The position numbers were made by a program, and so were the translations under genes. Below are positions 15,914 to 23,758 of a DNA stretch of 64,000 bases, in pieces (the first letter of the stretch is position 1; each line of letters starts with the position of its first letter). A model generated the notes under the pieces. That model was not told the DNA's origin, ran no database searches, and saw nothing but the letters and a program-made list of their open reading frames with translations. Source of the stretch: JAUVXJ01 sp034411995 (GTDB lineage Bacteria > Chloroflexota > Anaerolineae > UBA7937 > B3-Chlor); the NCBI GenBank assembly GCA_034411995.1, contig DAOUME010000010.1, forward strand, positions 20,307 to 84,306. The letters are read 5' to 3'.

Positions 15914-16648
15914 TCACCTTTCACTGGAGTCAGGTGGAGGCGGCTCGATGGAGATAGGCTCGTTGAAGTCGTAGAGCCGTATGACCGTGCTCTGCCGGAT
16001 CCATCTCTCCTCTACGGTCCCGGCCTCCCATTCTGGCAAGTGGTCAAGAAGCTTGATCTGCCGTATCAGGTTGTCATCCATTCCCACCCAGAGCTCGACC
16101 TCCATGCTGCCACGACGCATCAGCTCCAGGAGCTCCGGGGGCAACTGCGATCCTGTCCCAGCCTCTTCTCTCTGAACGAAGGCGTCCATATCGATCCTGC
16201 CTCGGTAGTGAAGACACTGGACACTGTCGATCTCCTCATCCGGGAGTCGCTCAAGATCGATCAGCAAATCAAGAGGTTCGAGCACCTCCGCGATCGGGAG
16301 CATCACACACGCAGCCCCGCCTCCCGCACCAACCAAATCGGGCATATCCGATGTGCGGACATAGCGCTCCCCGCCGATGCTTGTGGCCTCGCACCATGTG
16401 CCAGACCTGGTAGTTATCCTCACTCGCGAGCGGTCAGGTGCGGCGAACTCCCCCTTCCACGTGGTTTCGGTGGTCTCGCCATCGGCAGAATAGCTTGCGC
16501 TTCCCTGCACACGCCAGGACTCAGCGGCCAACGTGGTCGTGCGCGCTCTAGTGATCATCCCGCGCAGGTCTCGACCCGTGTCGCAGGAAGCCAGAGACAC
16601 TAGCAAAGCGAAGGCACACGCGGTTAGGAGACACTTTCCTACGTTCAT
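15914..16648 (-). CDS. Lipoprotein, LppX/LprAFG-like
   Basis: The 244-residue protein has a lipoprotein signal (MNVGKCLLTACAFALLVSLA then SC, lipobox cysteine at residue 22). The mature part starts with DTGRDLRGMITRARTTTLAA, followed by SWRVQGSASYSADGETTETT, a pattern seen in LolA/LppX-like lipid-binding folds (residues about 45-225). It probably sits on the outer face of the membrane and may bind a lipid or amphiphile. The ATG at 16648 is favoured over an upstream start because AGGAG lies eight bases before it. A truncated copy of its 5' end lies at 18060-18185. Confidence 0.85.
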   Translation of the reverse strand: MNVGKCLLTACAFALLVSLASCDTGRDLRGMITRARTTTLAAESWRVQGSASYSADGETTETTWKGEFAAPDRSRVRITTRSGTWCEATSIGGERYVRTSDMPDLVGAGGGAACVMLPIAEVLEPLDLLIDLERLPDEEIDSVQCLHYRGRIDMDAFVQREEAGTGSQLPPELLELMRRGSMEVELWVGMDDNLIRQIKLLDHLPEWEAGTVEERWIRQSTVIRLYDFNEPISIEPPPPDSSER

Positions 16649-16746
16649 CCTTCTGGCTCCTCGCATTGCGGTGCCCAGGCCACCAGATGCATCGGTGGGA
16701 GTGACCGCATGTCGAAGCGGCGCGAGTTGTCTCAAGACACGGTTGC

Positions 16747-17139
16747 TTACCGGCGCCCCCTTGCGCTCCGATACCCCAACCAGACAAAGAGGATGAGAAC
16801 GAGCGCTGCCAATAGCACCGAGAAGAGGCTCCATCCCGGCACCGTTGGCAGCTCACCCACGATTGCCTCAGCCCCGATGGAGCCGATCACCACAACAGCA
16901 GCTACCATGCCCACGATGATCCAATCTCTGCGTGTTCTGGCCATCAGCTCCCTGCCCGTTCTCAACCTTATCGCGTTGAAGGTCAGGAAAATGGCAACCG
17001 TGGCCAGCCCTGACACTGTTATGACTTGATTGCCCGTCAAGCCGAGGCTGCTGCGCCCCAGAGCAACGAAGACAAACACCACGTAACCCAGCGCTATAGC
17101 CCTGATGGTCTCTTGCACGAATACCTGTCTCAGTTTCAT
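16747..17139 (-). CDS. Small four-helix membrane protein
   Basis: The 130-residue protein has four predicted membrane helices: residues about 14-30 (IALGYVVFVFVALG), 38-55, 72-90 and 100-122. The termini are basic (MKLRQ; YRSARGRR), so both should be cytoplasmic. No family is recognised. GGGGGAGG precedes the ATG. It lies about 100 bases upstream of the LppX-like lipoprotein gene, in the same direction, and could be co-transcribed with it. Confidence 0.75.
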   Translation of the reverse strand: MKLRQVFVQETIRAIALGYVVFVFVALGRSSLGLTGNQVITVSGLATVAIFLTFNAIRLRTGRELMARTRRDWIIVGMVAAVVVIGSIGAEAIVGELPTVPGWSLFSVLLAALVLILFVWLGYRSARGRR

Positions 17140-17287
17140 GACTGCCTCCCCCGCCGACCCCCATAGTGGATAATGGCGGCGTTGCCACCAGGCACGGAGG
17201 GTACTTCACGCAGCGCCTGCAGCCTGTCCTAGCCTGGACTACCCCCAACTGGTAACATTGGGAGGTCTTTGCCTCCAGAGAGAACCT

Positions 17288-17983
17288 CTACCACGTGCTT
17301 GTGCCGATCCGCTTGCTGCCAGCGACGTACCATCTCCCGTCACGCCGAACGAGTGTGTCTTCGAGCACGAACCAGTGATCATCGTACGTGACTGTCGCCC
17401 TGTCCCCGGTAATCACCACAGATTCGAAACGGGTATTCTCCCATTTCCACTGCTCGTACTCGTCAGGTGACATTGTGGGCCGGTTCAACGCGGGAGGTGG
17501 CGGGGGTATGGGGCCACCTGACCCCTCTAGCTCGCGCAACTCGTCGGCTGTGAGGTAGTCCTCAGGGATTATGTAGTCCCGGCCAGCTGCTTCCACCTTG
17601 GCCCAGGCCTCCTCACTGAGGCTATTGAGCCTTTCGCTATTGCGGTAGGCTGCAACGCAATACGTAAGATATCCGGCACCTTCGACAGCTCCGCCCAGCC
17701 AGCCCCGCAGTTGGTCACGCTGGCCGCTGGTCAAAGGTACGTGGGGGTCGTCCACCAACACAGATGCGAATCCGCTCGCATCGTGGGTTACCATGGCCAC
17801 ATAGCCCGCCCGGTACGCTTCCACGACGATAGTCTGGGTTTCCCATACTTCTGCTGGGTCCTGGACGCCAGCCGCGGTGATCTCCGCGGCGGCGCTGTTG
17901 GTGCGCAGGCCTCTCAGGAAGAATGTCCCACCCGCCCCCGTCAGAATCACCAACCCCAAGACAGCCCATCTGCGCTTTCCCAT
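17288..17983 (-). CDS. Anchored extracytoplasmic protein with a C-terminal NTF2-like fold
   Basis: The 231-residue protein begins MGKRRWAVLGLVILTGAGG, one membrane anchor. The exported part is helical first (VWETQTIVVEAYRAGYVAMV), with a Pro-rich hinge near residue 160 (GGPIPPPPPALN). The C-terminus (VITGDRATVTYDDHWFVLED, then LVRRDGRWYVAGSKRIG) reads like the last strands of an NTF2/SnoaL-like domain. The function is unknown. The ATG at 17983 is used because the longer frame from 18187 overlaps a lipoprotein remnant read in another frame. The ribosome binding site is weak (GGAG, 13 bases away). Confidence 0.75.
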   Translation of the reverse strand: MGKRRWAVLGLVILTGAGGTFFLRGLRTNSAAAEITAAGVQDPAEVWETQTIVVEAYRAGYVAMVTHDASGFASVLVDDPHVPLTSGQRDQLRGWLGGAVEGAGYLTYCVAAYRNSERLNSLSEEAWAKVEAAGRDYIIPEDYLTADELRELEGSGGPIPPPPPALNRPTMSPDEYEQWKWENTRFESVVITGDRATVTYDDHWFVLEDTLVRRDGRWYVAGSKRIGTSTW

Positions 17984-18059
17984 GCCGTTGTCCCGTCTCC
18001 TGTCGTCATTCGCCCCACGGATGGTGCGAGTGCGTCCCCGGCGGATCGACGATGGTGCC

Positions 18060-18185
18060 TTACTGGCAAAGCGTGCGCGCTCTAGTGATCGCCCCGCGCA
18101 GGTCTCGACCTGTGTCGCAGGAAGCCAGAGGCACCAGCAGAGCGAAGACACACGCGGCAAGCAGTAATAACCCTCGTAACCCCAC
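18060..18185 (-). pseudogene. 5' fragment of a duplicated LppX-like lipoprotein gene
   Basis: A GTG at 18185 with GGGAGG upstream opens a 41-residue frame whose signal peptide ACVFALLVPLASCDTGRDLR and following GAITRART nearly match the intact lipoprotein at 15914-16648 (ACAFALLVSLASCDTGRDLR). After ART the match ends, and a stop follows three codons later. At DNA level 18072-18158 matches 16538-16624 with roughly one difference in nine bases. The fragment retains a start, a ribosome binding site and a lipobox, so it might still make a tiny lipopeptide, but it most likely is a duplication relic. Confidence 0.75.
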
Positions 18186-18252
18186 AATTCCCTCCCTGCT
18201 CACCTAACGTAGCAGCACTTGGCGAGAGCGTCGGCCAGTGCCGAGTCGTGGA

Positions 18253-19935
18253 CTAGAAATCTTCCCAGGTCAAGCCACCTCCGTTGACCGCAATCACCGT
18301 CGTTGGCGACAGGAACTCGACCTCGGAGATTTCACCGTTACCCGGCGTGATCGCCGAGGGATTCGCAACAACCTGATGCCAGGTTTGGCCCGCGTCCGTG
18401 GTGCGATAGATGCCAGTTCGAAACCCACCTGCGACGACCACTTGGCTGGCGGGAAAGTCCGGAGGCGCCGCCATGCTGGCTACGGCGGCAAAGAGATTCC
18501 ACCAATCTGCTTCCGACAACCCCCGACCCACGCCCAGCGCTGGCGAGTCGACGAGCGCTGGAGCCGACCCTGTGAAGTCCCCAGCCGCCCGCAGTACGGG
18601 CACAGTCATCTCGATCTTCCTCTCACTGTCCAGGCCCAGAACCAGCGCCTGATCTGCCCGCTCCTCGTTGGTAGCGAGTACTGTGCTGTGGTCGAACGAC
18701 TCAGACAGTCGGTACGCCACGTCGGAGAGCTTCTCCCAGTTCACCAGATCCACGGTGGCGTACGTTCCGCGATCCTGGCCCGCCGTCACGCTCACGAAGA
18801 GGCGATAACCCGCTTCAGAGTGCACAGCGGCCAGCCACTGTTTGGGACCCTCGGGCAATCCCGGCACGAGCGGCCCTTCGGAGCCATCAGCCCAGCTCCA
18901 GAGACCAGACCATGTTCCCACGAGGAGTCGTGTCTCTTGTGATTTCGTGGGAACAGCCTCTAGGGCGAAGGGCCAATCCCCAGCAGCAGGCGGCAGCATG
19001 CCAACCTGCACCCATGTCTCGCCCCCGTCCTGCGTTTGGTAGATCGCAATCCGGCTATCCTCCGTTGTCGCCGCGTAGGCCTTGTGCTCTGCAAACGGAT
19101 CGGCTGTCACCGAAGGAACTCCGGGGATCTCCGTCCCACTCCATGTCTGCCCCCCGTCTGACGAGTGAAGAATACCACCTAACCCCAGCATCTGGTGCCG
19201 AGCAAATAGCACTGCACGGGTTGTGCCATCCACGCTAATCATCGCCGGCTGCCTGCCAACGCTCCCACGCACTGTGATGGCGGGCACACCGCTGTCCGAG
19301 AGCTCCAGACAGAAGTGAACCCCTTTTCCACCAGGCAGAGCAGGAGCGAAATCCCGCCTTGCCGCCAGGGCGATGGTCAAGGCCTCGGGGCTGTCCAACG
19401 CCAACGTTCCTCTCAACGCTGGTCGACCCGGCTCCGCCGGCAGCGCGGTGTCTTCGATAATGGCACCGTCTACCAGCAGCACATGCAGTCCAGCGCTCGA
19501 CGGGGTCGGGGCCACGAAAACCGCGTCCCAGGCCCGCCGTCGTCCATCCACGCCTGACGAGGACGAGTCTTCCGCGTCGTCCACACTGCACAGAAAACCG
19601 ACCTGAGCCCCTGGCTGCCAACCCTGAGCGTACGCGTAGAGTAGCTCCCACGCCTCCGCCAGAGTGGTGGGTCCTTGCAGTTCAGAGGCTGTCGAAGTGG
19701 CCGGCGGTGTCCACTGGGATAGCGAGGGTGGGGGTCCAACAGTCGGTGAAGCCGTCGTGGCCGACGAAGTGGCCGGCGCAGGTCGGAGTGGCGCGCAACT
19801 GCTGGCCAGCGCAGCCAGCACAGCCACGGCGAGCACAGCGCCTGTGATCACAACGACCCGCGTTGTACCCAGGTCGATCTCTCTCCCAAGAACGCTTATC
19901 GGCCTACGTCCACAACCGGATGTCATCCAAGGCAT
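18253..19935 (-). CDS. Anchored BNR/Asp-box repeat (sialidase-like propeller) protein
   Basis: The product is about 560 residues. A membrane helix near the N-terminus (TTRVVVITGAVLAVAVLAAL) ends in SSCAP, which could be a lipobox, and is followed by a Thr/Pro/Ser linker. The body has Asp-box motifs SSDGGQTWSG, TQDGGETWVQ and TTDAGQTWHQ, typical of BNR beta-propellers, alternating with strand-rich blocks. Such folds occur in sialidases and photosystem stability factors, but no catalytic set is evident, so binding is as likely as hydrolysis. The start is uncertain: ATGs at 19935 and 19926 or a GTG at 20016 are possible and none has a clear ribosome binding site. A consensus promoter is upstream at 20162-20190. 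Confidence 0.8.
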   Translation of the reverse strand: MPWMTSGCGRRPISVLGREIDLGTTRVVVITGAVLAVAVLAALASSCAPLRPAPATSSATTASPTVGPPPSLSQWTPPATSTASELQGPTTLAEAWELLYAYAQGWQPGAQVGFLCSVDDAEDSSSSGVDGRRRAWDAVFVAPTPSSAGLHVLLVDGAIIEDTALPAEPGRPALRGTLALDSPEALTIALAARRDFAPALPGGKGVHFCLELSDSGVPAITVRGSVGRQPAMISVDGTTRAVLFARHQMLGLGGILHSSDGGQTWSGTEIPGVPSVTADPFAEHKAYAATTEDSRIAIYQTQDGGETWVQVGMLPPAAGDWPFALEAVPTKSQETRLLVGTWSGLWSWADGSEGPLVPGLPEGPKQWLAAVHSEAGYRLFVSVTAGQDRGTYATVDLVNWEKLSDVAYRLSESFDHSTVLATNEERADQALVLGLDSERKIEMTVPVLRAAGDFTGSAPALVDSPALGVGRGLSEADWWNLFAAVASMAAPPDFPASQVVVAGGFRTGIYRTTDAGQTWHQVVANPSAITPGNGEISEVEFLSPTTVIAVNGGGLTWEDF

Positions 19936-20161
19936 ACTCAGAGTGCCGGTGGCCCGCACCGTATTACTGAGAGCCGGTGTGAAATCGAACCATCGCGCCG
20001 GGATCAGGCTACCCACCTGGTCCGACGCACCTGTCCCACAGATTGTCGCGGGCTGTGCGAGTGGTCCAATCCTTGGAGACGCCTCAGGCTCAGGAGGCTA
20101 CGAAGAGGCAACATCGTCTCTCGAAGTAAGAGGCGACGTAGAGGCACAACAAATCCAAACA

Positions 20162-20190
20162 ATTATACCGTGGGCCGTACCGGCTGTCAA
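20162..20190 (-). promoter_or_regulatory. Consensus promoter upstream of the BNR-repeat gene
   Basis: Minus strand TTGACA (20185-20190), 17-base spacer and TATAAT (20162-20167). The predicted start near 20155 leaves a leader of 140-220 bases before the coding start. Confidence 0.8.
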
Positions 20191-20482
20191 GCAAGTTCCA
20201 TTATAGGGGTGTAGGCCACATCGGACTCGCATCTCCGCGCTGGCTACGGGGTGGACCTGTATCCCTCCCCTTAAGGGAGCGTCCAGGCAAGCGGAGTCCC
20301 TCTGGCCTCCGTCGATGAAGATCAGAGGAAGAGAGGCGGTGGCTACCGAAGGTGTGGCACTAACTCCGAAGCAGACAATGAAAAGAGGGGCGGAGACGAG
20401 AAGCAAGGGCGGCAACGAACCGGGCATGCTCCTCGAAGTCACCCGCGCTTCCGTATATCCTGTGCCCGGAAGAGGCCTCTCG
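20191..20482. other. Intergenic region without a supported gene
   Basis: This lies between the AbrB-like gene and the BNR-gene promoter. A minus-strand frame overlapping this region and the AbrB-like gene is a shadow. No RNA gene is evident. Confidence 0.35.
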
Positions 20483-20950
20483 CTACTCGAAGACCTCCAG
20501 GTCAGCGTGCGTGAGGGCCACGTCGACGATGGGCCCTCGCAGCGCAAAGCCCAGGGCCACGCCGCTGCCTCTGACCGCCAGCAGTCGATCGCCGGGCACG
20601 ATTCCGTACTCTCGGAGCGTCGCCTCAGGCAACGCGATGTAGCCTTCCTCGTCAATGCCCGTCCAGCAGAACGACATGCCCTCTGCTCTGACCACTCTGG
20701 CCTCGGGCATCTGGAAGGTGCGGAGCCTGGGGAACCTGTTCAGTGCCGTGGCCAGGGGCGACCCCGCCAGGAGCCCAGGCGTACTTACAGCAAAGCCGCC
20801 AGACCGGCGGCTTCCACTCATCAAGATGACCTTCTCCCACTGCTTGAAGCCGTATTCGTCCCTGGCCTCCTGAGGGATGAAGATCCTTCCCCTGTCGCTC
20901 ACCTTCGACCATCCGAAGACGTACTCTCCCCCCCTGACCAGTTGTGGCAT
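20483..20950 (-). CDS. AbrB/SpoVT-like protein with two swapped-hairpin halves
   Basis: The 155-residue protein has a first AbrB-like segment (KVSDRGRIFIPQEARDEYGF, then VILMSG) and a second, more diverged one (GIDEEGYIALPEATLREYGI followed by GDRLLAVRG). Each shows the strand-Pro-helix-Gly pattern of the SpoVT-AbrB swapped hairpin, which in the family gives a DNA-binding or antitoxin fold. Here a regulator is possible, but no toxin gene is adjacent. The ATG at 20950 is preferred to the frame start at 20983 because GGAGAGAG precedes it. Confidence in the gene is higher than in the function. Confidence 0.7.
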   Translation of the reverse strand: MPQLVRGGEYVFGWSKVSDRGRIFIPQEARDEYGFKQWEKVILMSGSRRSGGFAVSTPGLLAGSPLATALNRFPRLRTFQMPEARVVRAEGMSFCWTGIDEEGYIALPEATLREYGIVPGDRLLAVRGSGVALGFALRGPIVDVALTHADLEVFE

Positions 20951-21276
20951 ATTGACACTCTCTCCAGGGCGCTGCTGTACCATAGAACCGCGGCTTCAGT
21001 ACCCACGTCCACCAGCTCCATTCTACCTGTCAACGCGCCACCGAGAGCATGGATCCACGCCTGGCGGCGCAAGCGGACCGGGACGCGAGCTACAGTCATT
21101 CTATCACAGCCAGGCCCGGGTTTCCACCAGCGACGATACGGACGCCGGGGCATCGCCTTCATTGGCTTACACGCGCCAAGTTGACTGTTGGAGCGAGTAC
21201 TACGGCCGAGGCAACTCGTGACAACATGGATCTGAGCACCTCCATAGTCATAGGTCAGATGAGGCAGTCTGCCGGC
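20951..21276. other. Intergenic region without a supported gene
   Basis: This 326-base gap lies upstream of the AbrB-like gene and downstream of the TSP3-repeat gene. I see no convincing gene, RNA or clean terminator hairpin. Confidence 0.35.
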
Positions 21277-23661
21277 TTATGGGCTCTCCAGCACCTCTAT
21301 CAAAACCGTGAGGTCCATGTGATGGCCACTCAGAGTTACGGGGCCCGAGACGATCTCCTCGGGCCGCAACTCAAGTTCCACGTCGAAAAGGGTGTCTTCC
21401 CCGCTCCAGTAGTCGTCATCCTGGATAAGCCCACGGATGGTTAGGTTGTCCTCGGCGCCCAAGTCCACTACGACGTAGTTGTGGTCCGGACCATCGAAGT
21501 ATGGCGCCCACGATCCCGTTATCTCAGCACTCCCCGTCTCATAGTGGGTCCGAATTACATCAAATATGTCCTCCTGAACTCTCATCTCGCTGCTGGGTTC
21601 CAGACGTACGCCGGGGCATTGGGCCCACATCCAATAGAAGCAAAACGCGCCGTCGAAACTGATCACTTCAAAGTCGCTGCTGGAAGAAGCCCTGAAATTG
21701 CCTTTGATGGGGCCTTGTTCGTATGGGCCCCCCTGGGCGAACATATAGCCCGTATACTCGTCCTCACCGATGTCATCGTGGGTTGTGAGCCGCTCAAAGG
21801 TGACGCGCACGGTGCGCGGGCATGCTGCTCCCTCCCAATAGACTGTTTTGCTGCGAGGAGATTCCCGGTCGGAAGGGAAAGTGCGGCCACTATAGGCCGT
21901 CATCTCGAACTCCATCCTCTCACCGCAGGGCGGCTCCAAGTACCCCACGGAGTGAGAGTACCTATCAGCGGCCAGGTCGAAGAGGTAGGTGTCATTGAGA
22001 TAGACCGTGAAACCGTCGATGCTCTCTCTGTCGCCCCCCCATGTCCACAGCAACCGATAATCGCCCCCGACATGGAGCAGCCAGAGATTCGGTGGCGGGA
22101 AGGCCGCTTCCTCGCACGAAGGAGAACAGATGCGATACGAGATCTGGAAGGAGTGCGCCTCGTCTCCTCCTGCGGACGAAACGGTAATCACATGCCCATC
22201 CCAGTCCGATGCCGAGTGCAACTCCCATATCCCTCCCAGGTGATACGGTTCGTCTTCAGGGGATACTGAGGCCAAGCACTCGGCCCGCAGTTGCAGCGGC
22301 TCACCGCTGGGTACCTGGACGTGTCGGCTATTGGCCCCACCCAGGTATGCAGCGATATCCCAGCATCTCCTCCCCAGGGGTTCAAAGGGCCCGTAGTGCT
22401 CCATAGCCCCGCCCGCGAGACTGGCGTAGCACCACACCTGGTCATAGTCGCTGTCCACCTCTAACTCCAGGGCCTGGAATTCGACAGGCAGCTCCATTCT
22501 CGTGTACGGCTCCACGAAAAGGGAGGAGTCGACTCCGCTCAAGAAGTCCGCCGGGCCCTCCAGGTCGTCAGGGATGCCATCGTCGTCGGCGTCGTCTCCG
22601 CCTCCGGGAGGCGGACAACCTGCATGCTCAGGTAGGCCGGGCATCTCAGGGCAGAGGTCCACATCGTCAGGGCAGCCCCTTTGCTCAGGTAGCCCGGGCC
22701 GGTCGGGGCAGAGGTCATCGGCGTCAGCGATGCCATCTCCGTCCCGGTCAGGGCAACCGGCGAGTTCGGGCAACCCCGGCTCATCCGGGCAAGCGTCTTC
22801 CATACCGACGACGCCGTCGCCATCATCGTCAGGGCAGCCCCTGTGCTCAGGTAGGCCAGGCATCCCAGGGCAGTCGTCCTCCCCGTCCAAGATTCCATCG
22901 GCATCCCGGTCTCCTGGCACCAGACAGCCTTCTCTCTCGGGAAAGCCCGGTTCATCGGGGCAGGCATCCTCGCTATCACCCACCCCGTCTCCATCGGCGT
23001 CGGGGCAGCCCTCGGCCCAGGGCGGGCCGGGTTCATCCGGGCAGGCATCGGCCTCCTCCAGGACGCCGTCACCATCCCCATCCCCCTCGCTGGGCACGGG
23101 GCAGCCTTCGCCTTCCGGCAGACCTACCTCGTCGGGACAGGCGTCCTCGGCATCGGGGATGCCGTCCCTGTCCCGATCAGGACAGCCGTCAGCAGTCGCC
23201 GACCCCGCCTCATCCGGACAGGCATCGTCCTCATCGGCCACCCCATCGCCGTCGCGGTCCGTCTCCTCAATGGCCTCCACATTGATCGAGGCCTGGCCGC
23301 GGCCGCCTTGCGGGTTGAAGGCCCTGACGGTGAGGGTGTAGGTACCCGGGGAGAGGGGCTCCCAAGAGGCCAGCAACGGAAAGGGAGAGATGCCGCCAGG
23401 CATGGTGGTGGTCCGGGCATCCTGTAACTGGCCGTCTACCCATAGTTCGATGCGGGCTACCTTCCCCTCGTCCCGAGCGATGGAGCGGACGGTCACCGTC
23501 TCGCCCACCTGGACCTGCTCTCCGTAGCCAGGTGAGCGAATCAGCACCATCGGCCTGGCCACGGCTCTTGGCCAGAGAAGATAGGCTAACCCGCCAGCCA
23601 GGGCTGCCAGGCACGAGAGAACCAGGAAGACCGCCCCCACGATGATGGCTGTTTTTCTCAT
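21277..23661 (-). CDS. Surface protein with Ig-like domain and thrombospondin type 3 repeats
   Basis: The 794-residue protein has one N-terminal membrane anchor (IIVGAVFLVLSCLAALAGGL), then an Ig-like domain (residues about 35-130: PGYGEQVQVGETVTVRSIAR, IELWVDGQL). From about 134 to 375 there are some ten calcium-binding TSP3 repeats of the form DxDxDGxxDxxDxCPxxxG. The last 400 residues form a Cys-containing beta-rich region that I do not recognise. TSP3 repeats bind Ca2+ and rigidify surface proteins. The gene is a paralog of the next one upstream, with the same order of parts. It has GGGGTGTGAG before the ATG and a 97-base gap to its paralog. Confidence 0.88.
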   Translation of the reverse strand: MRKTAIIVGAVFLVLSCLAALAGGLAYLLWPRAVARPMVLIRSPGYGEQVQVGETVTVRSIARDEGKVARIELWVDGQLQDARTTTMPGGISPFPLLASWEPLSPGTYTLTVRAFNPQGGRGQASINVEAIEETDRDGDGVADEDDACPDEAGSATADGCPDRDRDGIPDAEDACPDEVGLPEGEGCPVPSEGDGDGDGVLEEADACPDEPGPPWAEGCPDADGDGVGDSEDACPDEPGFPEREGCLVPGDRDADGILDGEDDCPGMPGLPEHRGCPDDDGDGVVGMEDACPDEPGLPELAGCPDRDGDGIADADDLCPDRPGLPEQRGCPDDVDLCPEMPGLPEHAGCPPPGGGDDADDDGIPDDLEGPADFLSGVDSSLFVEPYTRMELPVEFQALELEVDSDYDQVWCYASLAGGAMEHYGPFEPLGRRCWDIAAYLGGANSRHVQVPSGEPLQLRAECLASVSPEDEPYHLGGIWELHSASDWDGHVITVSSAGGDEAHSFQISYRICSPSCEEAAFPPPNLWLLHVGGDYRLLWTWGGDRESIDGFTVYLNDTYLFDLAADRYSHSVGYLEPPCGERMEFEMTAYSGRTFPSDRESPRSKTVYWEGAACPRTVRVTFERLTTHDDIGEDEYTGYMFAQGGPYEQGPIKGNFRASSSSDFEVISFDGAFCFYWMWAQCPGVRLEPSSEMRVQEDIFDVIRTHYETGSAEITGSWAPYFDGPDHNYVVVDLGAEDNLTIRGLIQDDDYWSGEDTLFDVELELRPEEIVSGPVTLSGHHMDLTVLIEVLESP

Positions 23662-23758
23662 CTCACACCCCTAGTTCCCCTGGCGCGCTACGCTGCTGGC
23701 CGGACGCGACTGATCGGGCCGGGATACACGTGCCGCGATCGACTCACTCGAGACGCCC

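Noticed and set aside
20098..20655. 185-codon minus-strand frame
   Set aside because: It overlaps the AbrB-like gene in another frame and lacks a plausible product.
22500..23300. Regular repeats that could be taken for a CRISPR array
   Set aside because: They are in-frame thrombospondin type 3 coding repeats, with variable spacing and no unique spacers.
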